Shown here one piece after another: positions 7,184-14,568 of a stretch of 39,991 bases of DNA (position 1 is its first letter; each line of letters opens with the position of its first letter). Source of the stretch: CAZOWM01 sp964583615 (GTDB lineage: Bacteria > Spirochaetota > B62-G9 > DRHN01); the NCBI GenBank assembly GCA_964583615.1, contig CAZOWM010000032.1:1-39991 (forward strand). The letters run 5' to 3'. The notes below the pieces were generated by a model. It saw nothing but the letters and a program-made list of their open reading frames with translations. It was not told where the DNA came from and did no database searches. Both the position numbers and the translations under genes were made by a program.

Positions 7184-7972
7184 ATGAAAATACTCGTGTG
7201 TATGAAACAAGTCCCTGACACCCAGAAGGTAAAGATCGACCCAGTTAAAAACACGCTGGTCCGGAAAGGCGTTCCCAGTATTACAAACCCCTTTGACGAG
7301 AGCGGCCTTGAGTGCGCGCTGGAAATACGTGAGGACGCAGGCGGTGAGATCAGCGTCCTCAGCATGGGGATCCCGGATTCGGAGTGCATTCTGCGCGACG
7401 CGCTCTCTCTCGGCGCGGACAGGGCGTTTTTGCTCACAGACCGGGCGTTTGCCGGGGCGGACACTCTCGCCACATCATATACCCTCAGCATGGCAATCCG
7501 AAAGATCGGGCCTTTCGACCTGCTCGTATTCGGAAAACAGGCAGTCGACGGCGACACCGGCCAGGTGGGCCCAGGCGTGGCTTCCATTTTGGAGTATCCG
7601 GTCATTACCTTTGTGACCGGAGTGCGTGCTATTCAGAGGGATCGTATCGTGGTTGAGCGCATGATAGACTCCGGGCGCGAAATTGTGAGCTCTGGATTTC
7701 CGGTCGTGCTCACCGTGGTGAAGGCAAAGAAACGGCTGCGTATACCGCGGCTCACCACGATCATTGACAGTTTCGGTACACAAGTTGAGCGGCTCGGAGC
7801 AGATGATATTGACGCTGATAGTGCCCGGTGCGGGCTGAAAGGTTCACCGACCCGGGTGAAAAAGGTGTTTTCCCCCAAAAAGCACACCAGCGTGCACTAT
7901 TTGGAAGGAAGCACAGCCGAAAAGGCGAAAACACTCATCGGGATGTTCAGAGAAAAAGGCATCATCTCCTGA
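7184..7972 (+). CDS. etfB: Electron transfer flavoprotein, beta subunit
   Basis: This 262-residue protein starts MKILVCMKQVPDTQKVKID, the standard opening of EtfB, and carries AVDGDTGQVGPGVA, the nucleotide-binding loop of the beta subunit. The stretch TLVRKGVPSITNPFDESGLE resembles the bifurcating ETF group more than the respiratory group, where a shorter SMNPFCEIA-type sequence is found. In bifurcating systems EtfB holds the FAD that splits or joins electron pairs. The start follows a weak GAAAAAG. etfA begins seven bases after the stop, so the two subunits are translated together. The bifurcating assignment is inference; the EtfB call is firm. Confidence 0.93.
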   Translation: MKILVCMKQVPDTQKVKIDPVKNTLVRKGVPSITNPFDESGLECALEIREDAGGEISVLSMGIPDSECILRDALSLGADRAFLLTDRAFAGADTLATSYTLSMAIRKIGPFDLLVFGKQAVDGDTGQVGPGVASILEYPVITFVTGVRAIQRDRIVVERMIDSGREIVSSGFPVVLTVVKAKKRLRIPRLTTIIDSFGTQVERLGADDIDADSARCGLKGSPTRVKKVFSPKKHTSVHYLEGSTAEKAKTLIGMFREKGIIS

Positions 7973-7979
7973 AAAAGAA

Positions 7980-8987
7980 ATGAAAGACCAAAACATGGAC
8001 ACATCGGATATATGGGTACTGGTGGAAAGAAGAAACGATTCTGTGCATCCCGTGTCATTTGAGCTTCTCACAAAGGGTAGTGAGTTGATCAATGACCTCG
8101 GCGGTGAACTTGTTGCCGTCACATTCGGAAAAAGCGATCAGGGCGTACTGCGTCTTGTTGAACAGTACGGAGCCCAGCGGATCTTCGAGATAGAGATGGA
8201 TCTGGGTCTCGCCGTGTCGCCTGAGGCCATGGCGGAAGCGTTCTGTATGGCGGTAAGTGAACTGCATCCTTCGGTCGTTCTTTCAGGGGCTACCGCTTTC
8301 GGGCGTACAGTCATGCCGCTTATTGCTGTGCGGCTCGGGACCGGTCTCACGGCGGACTGTACTGAGCTTGCGATCGATCCGGAAAGAAAACTTCTTCTTC
8401 AGACCAGACCGGCGTTCGGCGGGAATATCCTTGCGACTATTGAGTGTCCCGAATCCAAACCCCAAATGGCAACGGTACGGCCGCACGTGTTCAGGATGGA
8501 AAAAGTTCTCGCCCCTCCCAGGGCTGAACTCACTCGAAAGATGTACAGGCCTGTATTGAGGAGAGTGACAGAGCTCGTCGAGTCCATCGTCGAACAGGAG
8601 AAGGCGGACATCACAGAGGCGGATATCATCGTTTCTGGCGGGAGAGGGCTGGGAAAACCGGAGGGATTCGCACTCCTGAGTCGTCTTGCCGAAAAACTTG
8701 GAGGGATGACCGGTGCTTCCAGAGGAGCGGTGGATCTCGGCTGGTACAGCTCGGCATTCCAGGTAGGGCAGACCGGACACACGGTGAGCCCAAAGCTGTA
8801 TATCGCGTGTGGGATTTCAGGAGCGGTACAGCATGTGGTTGGGATGAAGAGCGCGGAGACGATAATTGCCATAAACGAGGATCCGGACGCACCCATTTTT
8901 CAGGTTTCAGACTACGGGATTGTCGGTGACCTCTACGAGGTCGTACCTGCGCTGCTTGAGGAGATTGGTGACGGTGAAAAACGCTGA
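7980..8987 (+). CDS. etfA: Electron transfer flavoprotein, alpha subunit
   Basis: The 335-residue protein has the N-terminal adenine-nucleotide-alpha-hydrolase-like domain (from IWVLVERR) and the C-terminal FAD-binding domain. The latter reads SGGRGLGKPEGF, ASRGAVDLGW, QVGQTGHTVSPKLYIACGIS and GAVQHVVGM, then INEDPDAPIFQ.SDYGIVGD. These are the flavin-binding signature segments of EtfA. No extra N-terminal ferredoxin domain is present, unlike some bifurcating homologues. Start ATG at 7980; a second ATG at 7995 is also possible. It overlaps the following dehydrogenase by 14 bases or so, which suggests coupled translation and a stable EtfAB-dehydrogenase complex. Confidence 0.94.
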   Translation: MKDQNMDTSDIWVLVERRNDSVHPVSFELLTKGSELINDLGGELVAVTFGKSDQGVLRLVEQYGAQRIFEIEMDLGLAVSPEAMAEAFCMAVSELHPSVVLSGATAFGRTVMPLIAVRLGTGLTADCTELAIDPERKLLLQTRPAFGGNILATIECPESKPQMATVRPHVFRMEKVLAPPRAELTRKMYRPVLRRVTELVESIVEQEKADITEADIIVSGGRGLGKPEGFALLSRLAEKLGGMTGASRGAVDLGWYSSAFQVGQTGHTVSPKLYIACGISGAVQHVVGMKSAETIIAINEDPDAPIFQVSDYGIVGDLYEVVPALLEEIGDGEKR

Positions 8988-10584
8988 AACAGGCATCTTC
9001 CCGGTAAACCCCAGCCCGGAGGGAATGAAGGTGGTAAAAGGGCGCGACACGGTGTGCAGAGAGTGCGCCGACTATCTCAGGGACGAATCGAACGTGAGGG
9101 CTGACGGGGTGGACTCCCTTTTCTTTCCCAGATCGGTGGAAAACATATCATCCATAATACAGGAGGCAGCGGCGCACGGCATGCCGGTTACCGTTTCAGG
9201 GGCGCGCACGGGCATCTGCGCAGGAGCGGTTCCAAGCTGTGGAGGGTATCTTGTTTCCCTTGAGAAGATGGCAAAGATCATATCCGTGACCAAGAAGGGC
9301 GGTGAGTTCGTTTTGAGCGCCGAGTCTGGCGTGCGGCTCAGTGAGATCGCGAATGCACTCAGAACAAAAGAGCTTGGATCGGCTGATGTGTGCGAGGAGT
9401 TTTTCGATTCAAAAAAACACTTCTTTTATCCTCCGGACCCCACGGAAACGACCGCCACGATCGGAGGAACGGTCGCGACCAATGCCTCCGGTGCGCGCAC
9501 GTTCTACTTCGGCCCCACAAGAGCGTATGTGTGCGGTATGGAAGTGGTTCTGCCGAGCGGGGAGCTTCTGAAAATACAGAGAGGCGACATTCATGAGAAG
9601 AACGGAATGTTTCGCGTGCAAAAGCAGAAAGGCCGCCCTCTTGTAATTCCTGCGCCGCGTTATAAGACCCCTCGGACAAAACATTCGGCAGGGCTTTTCT
9701 CCGCTCCTTCGATGGATCTGATCGATCTGTTCATCGGGAGCGAGGGTATTCTCGGAATCATTACCAAGGTGAGCGTACGGCTTGTGGAGGAACCCGGTAT
9801 GATCTATGGAAGCGTGGCGTTTTTCAGAGGAGAGGGGGATGCGATCCGGTTCGTGCAGAAAGCCCGCAGTGAGAGAAAAAAACCGCTCGCACTCGAGTAT
9901 TTTGATAGAGAGGCGCTTCTCCTTTTGAACAGGGCACGATCCCAGCAGGGGCCCACATCGGAAATTCCTGAAATAGAGGAGTTTGGGGCGGCAGTGTATT
10001 TCGAGTCTGTCGTACCGGGGCATGACAGCACAGACGCACGCATACAAAAAGACCTCTGCAGATGGGAAGAGCTCATTCGGGATTCAGGAGGAGACCCATC
10101 AGTGGCGTGGGGTGCGCTCACGCTGCGCGACAACATGCGGCTGAAGAGCTTCAGGCATGCTGTGCCTGAAATGATCAATGCAATAATCGCGAATAAAAAA
10201 CTTTCGAACCCAAATATACACAAGGTCGGAACAGACATGGCGGTTCCTGACCTGCATCTTGAAAAGATCATGCACTACTACCGAAGCGTGCTCGAAAAGG
10301 AGTCCCTCTTTGCAGTCACGTTCGGGCACATCGGCAACAACCATCTGCATGTGAACATGATCCCCGACTCAGACCGGGAGCTCGCACGGGCCAAGGAGCT
10401 GTACAGGATGTTTGCGGAGAAAGCGGTGCAGCTCGGAGGTTCGGTGTCTGCCGAGCACGGAATCGGCAAGCTGAAAAAACCCTATCTCGCAATTCAATAC
10501 CCTGCACGGTATATCGAACAGATGCGTGCGGTGAAGCAGGCGGTAGACCCGGACAGCCTCATGAATCCCGGAACGATGGTATGA
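8974..10584 (+). CDS. FAD-binding dehydrogenase of the GlcD / D-lactate dehydrogenase type
   Basis: About 536 residues. The N-terminal half is a PCMH-type FAD-binding domain (PVTVSGARTGICAGAVPSCG, later DPTETTATIGGTVATNASGA). The C-terminal half is the FAD-oxidase C domain, with TFGHIGNNHLHVN and SAEHGIGKLKKPYL near the end. Such enzymes oxidise D-lactate, glycolate or related 2-hydroxyacids. The frame is open to 8920, but GAGGAG at 8958-8963 points to a GTG start at 8968 or 8974, overlapping the end of etfA. The order EtfB-EtfA-dehydrogenase is that of LctBCD, the complex of Acetobacterium woodii that drives lactate oxidation with NAD by electron confurcation. No lactate permease or racemase gene follows, so the substrate remains open. 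Confidence 0.85.
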   Translation: MKNAETGIFPVNPSPEGMKVVKGRDTVCRECADYLRDESNVRADGVDSLFFPRSVENISSIIQEAAAHGMPVTVSGARTGICAGAVPSCGGYLVSLEKMAKIISVTKKGGEFVLSAESGVRLSEIANALRTKELGSADVCEEFFDSKKHFFYPPDPTETTATIGGTVATNASGARTFYFGPTRAYVCGMEVVLPSGELLKIQRGDIHEKNGMFRVQKQKGRPLVIPAPRYKTPRTKHSAGLFSAPSMDLIDLFIGSEGILGIITKVSVRLVEEPGMIYGSVAFFRGEGDAIRFVQKARSERKKPLALEYFDREALLLLNRARSQQGPTSEIPEIEEFGAAVYFESVVPGHDSTDARIQKDLCRWEELIRDSGGDPSVAWGALTLRDNMRLKSFRHAVPEMINAIIANKKLSNPNIHKVGTDMAVPDLHLEKIMHYYRSVLEKESLFAVTFGHIGNNHLHVNMIPDSDRELARAKELYRMFAEKAVQLGGSVSAEHGIGKLKKPYLAIQYPARYIEQMRAVKQAVDPDSLMNPGTMV

Positions 10585-10620
10585 GACCGCACTCTTATTC
10601 CTGAAGTGGCATGAAATTCC

Positions 10621-10649
10621 TTGATTGTCACATTTTATTTGTTTAGATT
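10621..10649 (+). promoter_or_regulatory. Candidate sigma-70 promoter of pheT
   Basis: TTGATT (10621-10626) and TAGATT (10644-10649) are separated by 17 bases and lie 31 bases before the pheT start. This is the only promoter-like pair in the 95-base gap after the dehydrogenase gene. Confidence 0.4.
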
Positions 10650-10679
10650 TAGCGAAAAAATATAAAAGGGTCAAGGGCG

Positions 10680-13214
10680 ATGAAGCTTTCCTACAGATGG
10701 CTCTCGGAGTTTGTGAAAATCGACGATATCGAACCGGAGAAGGTGGCGTTGCAGCTCACAATGTCGACATCCGAGATAGAAAATGTTGAAGAATCGGGGG
10801 ATGATCTCGAAAAGGTGGTGGTGGGGAAAATCCTCCAGGTGAAGGCACACCCGCACTCTGATCATCTCTTTTTGACGAAAATCGATGTAGGAAATGAAAT
10901 CCTGGACATTGTGAGCGGGGCACCGAACACAAAGCAAGACACCCACGTGCCGGTGGCGCTCATCGGTGCCGTTTTACCTGGTGGAACCAGAGTGCAAAAG
11001 ACAAAGCTGAGGGGGTATCTGAGCTGTGGTATGGTGTGCTCGGAAAAGGAGCTCGAGATAAGCGAAGATCACTCCGGGCTCTGGATCCTCGACCAGGAAA
11101 ATGTGGGCGGTCTGAAACCAGGTGAGCGCATTTCTTCTCTCTTTCCCACAAGGGATTTCATCATCGAAATTGACAACAAGAGCATCACGAACCGACCTGA
11201 TCTCTGGGGTCATTATGGATTCGCCCGAGAGTTGGCCGCTGTGTACGGGAGAGATCTTGCTCCTGTGTACCCGCCTGATGTCATGAACATGGTATACGGT
11301 GCGAAGGGCAGCGAAGGGATTGAGATCCAAATCGACGACCCGTTGCTGTGCCCGCGATATACGGCGCTGATCGTGGGAGGAATAAAGATAAGAAAGTCCT
11401 CCTTCATGGTCAGGAGAAGGCTTTATACTCTCGGTGTACGGCCCATCTACAATATCGTGGATGTAACGAACTACGTCATGCTCGAAATCGGCCAGCCGCT
11501 CCATGCATTCGACGCTTCACAGATCGCACAGGAAAAGATCATCGTACGACGGGCGCGAAAAGACGAAAAAATAACCACTCTTGACGGAGTGCAGCGGGAG
11601 CTTTCCGAAGACACGCTTCTCATTACCGACCCGGTGAAGTCGGTCGCAGTTGCCGGAGTAATGGGAGGTCTGAACTCCGAGATAAGTGATGCCACGGAAA
11701 AAATCATTATCGAGGCGGCGAACTTTCACCCGACGAGCATCAGGCGTACCGCGGTTCGCCTTGGATTGCGTACCGAAGCGTCCAACAGGTTTGAGAAGAG
11801 TCTGGATCCGGAACTGACTGTGCTCGGGATCGTGGGGTCAATGTACAGGATCAAGCAGGAACTTCAGGATGCATTCGCACTCTCACCGCTTTTGGATCGA
11901 GACCTTTCCGAAAAGAAAAATATCCGTATTCCCCTGGACATCGGATGGGTTTCCAGGCTCCTCGGTGAACAGGTGGAGAAAAACAAGGTTGTGAGCATTC
12001 TGAGCTCGCTTCAGTTCGGGATTGAAGATGCCGGCGGGGAGCGAATTACAGTCACTGTGCCTTCATTCAGGGCCACAAAGGATATCTCCATTCCCCAGGA
12101 CCTTGTCGAGGAGGTGGGGAGAATACACGGATATGGAAACATCGAACCTCGACTCCCGCACATAGAAGACGCCCCACCTCTCAGGCACCCCATTGTTCGC
12201 TTTGAACGGAGAATGAAAACACTGATCGCCGAGCGGCTTGCAATGACGGAGGTGTACACCTACTCATTCCAGGAAGACAGAGACATCGAACGATTTTACT
12301 CTACTGCAGATTCCTTTGTCACACTGCAGAATCCGGTGAGTACCGCTCTATCACGTCTTCGAAGGAGCCTGATCCCGGGGCTCTTTGCGCTTGTTGAGAG
12401 AAACATCGCGTTTCGCAGCGAATTTGCGATTTTTGAGATAGGCTCAGTTTACGTTCCAAGAAACAAAGGAGAAGTTACGCAGGAAAAACGGTATCGAATC
12501 ATCAGAGATGGTGTAACCCTCCCGGATGAACGGTGCATGGCTGCAGGGCTCCTCCTGCGGCGAACCGGAAAGCACTCTGTGTTTTTTGACCTCAAGGGAA
12601 AAGTTGCGGCACTCCTTCAGGCGCTCGGCCTGTACGAGGTGGAATTTCTCCCCTTCGAGTCAATCGACAAATTTGAAAAGCGGTACAAACTCTCAAATCT
12701 CGGAAATCTGCAGATGTTCCACCCTGGAAGAAGGGCGCTCATGACGATCGGAGGTTCAGCCTTCGGGATGATCAGTGAACTGAATCCGAAACTCCTGAGG
12801 GACGCAGGGGTGGATTTCAACGAGCTGCGTGCCGCGGTTTTTGACATCGATCTCGATATTCTGCTCTGGATTGTTCAGGAGGCGGAGTCAACGAAAAAAT
12901 ATCAAAAACTCCCGAAATACCCTGAAGTATCTCTCGCTCTTGCCGTGGTGGTTGACGAATCAGTGTCGGTCCGGGAGGTGCATGATTTCATTCTGTCGCA
13001 AGAGTTCGAAATCGACGGTGTTTCCTCACGGCTGATGGAGCGGGTGGAGCTCTTCGATATCTACCGGGGCAAACCGCTCGCGGAGCATACCAAGAACCTC
13101 GCCTTCAATCTTTTTTACAGACGGAATGATAGAACGCTCACTGAAAAAGAGGCAAACCTCGTTCACGAGGAACTGGCACAACGGATTCGCGGTCATGGCT
13201 GGGAACTCAGGTAA
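10680..13214 (+). CDS. pheT: Phenylalanyl-tRNA synthetase, beta subunit (bacterial type)
   Basis: The protein has 844 residues, slightly longer than the usual bacterial 790-810. Order: N-terminal domain MKLSYRWLSEFV; EMAP-like tRNA-binding domain (about 40-150: HPHSDHLFLTKIDVG, VSGAPN, RG.LS.GM.CSEKEL); B3/B4 editing domain (about 215-390, with PIYNIVDVTNYVMLEIGQPLHAFD); B5 domain (about 415-475); inactive catalytic-like core; and the C-terminal FDX-ACB anticodon-binding domain from about 745 (KYPEVSLALAVVVDE). It acts with PheS as an alpha2-beta2 enzyme that charges tRNA-Phe. PheS is not in the window. The start is preceded by AAAGGGTCAAGGGCG. Confidence 0.95.
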   Translation: MKLSYRWLSEFVKIDDIEPEKVALQLTMSTSEIENVEESGDDLEKVVVGKILQVKAHPHSDHLFLTKIDVGNEILDIVSGAPNTKQDTHVPVALIGAVLPGGTRVQKTKLRGYLSCGMVCSEKELEISEDHSGLWILDQENVGGLKPGERISSLFPTRDFIIEIDNKSITNRPDLWGHYGFARELAAVYGRDLAPVYPPDVMNMVYGAKGSEGIEIQIDDPLLCPRYTALIVGGIKIRKSSFMVRRRLYTLGVRPIYNIVDVTNYVMLEIGQPLHAFDASQIAQEKIIVRRARKDEKITTLDGVQRELSEDTLLITDPVKSVAVAGVMGGLNSEISDATEKIIIEAANFHPTSIRRTAVRLGLRTEASNRFEKSLDPELTVLGIVGSMYRIKQELQDAFALSPLLDRDLSEKKNIRIPLDIGWVSRLLGEQVEKNKVVSILSSLQFGIEDAGGERITVTVPSFRATKDISIPQDLVEEVGRIHGYGNIEPRLPHIEDAPPLRHPIVRFERRMKTLIAERLAMTEVYTYSFQEDRDIERFYSTADSFVTLQNPVSTALSRLRRSLIPGLFALVERNIAFRSEFAIFEIGSVYVPRNKGEVTQEKRYRIIRDGVTLPDERCMAAGLLLRRTGKHSVFFDLKGKVAALLQALGLYEVEFLPFESIDKFEKRYKLSNLGNLQMFHPGRRALMTIGGSAFGMISELNPKLLRDAGVDFNELRAAVFDIDLDILLWIVQEAESTKKYQKLPKYPEVSLALAVVVDESVSVREVHDFILSQEFEIDGVSSRLMERVELFDIYRGKPLAEHTKNLAFNLFYRRNDRTLTEKEANLVHEELAQRIRGHGWELR

Positions 13215-13307
13215 AAAATGGTCGAATTCTGTTTTCCTCCTTCATGTAAGAAATTATTGTAATAATAAAATCAATTTTACTCCATATTTCAGAAAGGAAA
13301 AGGAATC

Positions 13308-13709
13308 ATGGAACGTGTTTCGAGAAGAACATTCATGAAGCTTGCGGGTGCTGCTGCGGGAGTGATTGCATTTACCCCCCTTCGCTCGATCTTCGCAAAA
13401 AACGATGTGGATTGGGTGTCGGTTGGGCCTTTAGAGGAGTTCAAGGTGGGAGATCCTGTACTCGTGGAAAAGGGTCTGGAAACCCCGGTCATCGTCTTCA
13501 GAGAGCTGGACGGTATCAAGGCTCTGTCTGCTGAGTGTACGCACAAGGGGTGCACGGTCAGGGTAAGGAAAAACGGCATCTACGCATGTCCGTGCCACGG
13601 ATCGCAGTTCGAGTATGATGGAACGGTAATAAAAGGCCCTGCACAGAGGAATTTGAAACAGCTCATGGTGAAGATTTCGGAAAAAGGTGAACTGCTTGTG
13701 AGAATATAG
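13308..13709 (+). CDS. Tat-exported Rieske [2Fe-2S] protein
   Basis: This 133-residue protein opens with a twin-arginine signal (VSRRTFMKLAGAAAG) and an alanine-rich hydrophobic segment. A single Rieske domain follows. CTHKGC (residues 77-82) and CPCHGS (94-99) supply the two Cys and two His cluster ligands (C77, H79, C94, H97) and the two Cys of the stabilising disulfide (C82, C96). It is folded in the cytoplasm and exported by Tat, so it works in the periplasm or on the outer face of the inner membrane. No cytochrome b or bc1 partner is adjacent, so its redox partner is unknown. The start follows AAAGGAAAAGGAATC. Confidence 0.92.
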   Translation: MERVSRRTFMKLAGAAAGVIAFTPLRSIFAKNDVDWVSVGPLEEFKVGDPVLVEKGLETPVIVFRELDGIKALSAECTHKGCTVRVRKNGIYACPCHGSQFEYDGTVIKGPAQRNLKQLMVKISEKGELLVRI

Positions 13710-13710
13710 G

Positions 13711-13744
13711 AAAAAAAAGGGGCCTCTATAAGGCCCCTTTTTTT
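13711..13744. terminator. Bidirectional intrinsic terminator
   Basis: GGGGCCT (13719-13725) pairs with AGGCCCC (13731-13737) around a five-base loop. An A run on the left and a T run on the right allow termination from both sides. It sits between the convergent Rieske and Hsp20 genes. Confidence 0.93.
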
Positions 13745-13748
13745 GAAC

Positions 13749-14180
13749 TTACTTTACCTTTATCTCGAGCAGCTTCGGTTTTGCAGCTTCGGTCTTCGGC
13801 ACGTCAAGCGTGAGAAGGCCGTTTTTGAACTCTGCCGAGATCTTTTCAGAATCTGTGTTCTCAGGAAGAACGAAAGACCTGCTGAAGCTGTAGCTTCTTC
13901 TTTCCTTCAGCACGTAATCCTTTTGTTTTTCCTCTTTTTCATCTTTCTTCTTTGAGGAAATGGTAAGGAGGTTTCCCTCCACCTTTACCTCAATGTCCTT
14001 GTTGGTCATTCCGGGAAGCTCGATCTCCATCGAATAGCCTCCCTCGTTCTCCTTTATGTCCATGGCAGGAGTGGTGTGCCAGGTTTTCGGAAAATCGCTG
14101 AAGAAAGAATCGAACACCCTGTTCAGGTCGCCGTCCAAAACACTCATAAATCTTTCCGGTCTGTATTTCACAAGATTCAT
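13749..14180 (-). CDS. Small heat-shock protein, Hsp20 / alpha-crystallin family
   Basis: The 143-residue product carries the alpha-crystallin domain: PAMDIKENEGGYSMEIELPG, then IEVKVEGNLLTIS and a typical R(S/R)SYSFSRSFVLPE segment, ending in NGLLTLDVPK. Small Hsps bind unfolding proteins as oligomeric holdases in the cytoplasm. The frame runs on to 14210, but GGAGGTGATAGT directly before ATG 14180 decides the start. The gene is transcribed alone toward the shared terminator. A TTGAAA/TATGCA pair upstream may be its promoter; I see no CIRCE element. Confidence 0.93.
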   Translation of the reverse strand: MNLVKYRPERFMSVLDGDLNRVFDSFFSDFPKTWHTTPAMDIKENEGGYSMEIELPGMTNKDIEVKVEGNLLTISSKKKDEKEEKQKDYVLKERRSYSFSRSFVLPENTDSEKISAEFKNGLLTLDVPKTEAAKPKLLEIKVK

Positions 14181-14568
14181 ACTATCACCTCCATTGAGTA
14201 TCATCATCACTATTATTAATGCATAAAATGTGCCATATTTACTTTCAATTTAATTTCAAGCATAAATAGACTTACAGCGAATAATTGTCCGGCAGGATTT
14301 TGTGAATGTGAAAACGTATCATTTTGACATAGTGTGTAAAAAGTGATATTTATATGTATCTATTTGATACATACTTGCAGAGCGCCATCCTAAGGTCGGA
14401 AAATTCTTTACTGCCGATGTTCTATCATTTATCATTGAATGAGAGGAGCCGGGTCATACAGGAGGGCTTCTGCGTGAATACGGGGGGTTTCCCTTTTTTT
14501 AACATTGAACATCGATCATCCGATAATGTACACGAGAGAAGAACCATAAAGAAGCCGGTGAGGAGAAG
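14181..14568. promoter_or_regulatory. Divergent promoter region, hsp20 / GAF protein
   Basis: These 388 bases contain no convincing gene. Toward hsp20 on the minus strand, TTGAAA (14243-14248) and TATGCA (14220-14225) are spaced by 17 bases. Toward the plus-strand gene, TTGACA (14324-14329) is followed after 17 bases by TATTTA. Much closer to the gene is a sigma-28-like element at about 14500-14526, listed separately. The short frame starting at 14354 looks like a by-product. Confidence 0.45.
14500..14526 (+). promoter_or_regulatory. Sigma-28-like (FliA) promoter motif
   Basis: TCCGATAA at 14519-14526 matches the flagellar -10 consensus GCCGATAA at seven of eight bases. TAACATTG eleven bases upstream matches TAAAGTTT at five of eight. 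It ends 43 bases before the start of the GAF/GGLL-repeat protein. Similar motifs precede fliS and the flaA pair in this window, which strengthens the call. Confidence 0.45.

Noticed and set aside
9409..10047. 212-residue minus-strand frame opposite the FAD dehydrogenase
   Set aside because: Antisense shadow; the plus-strand protein has clear FAD-binding and C-terminal motifs.
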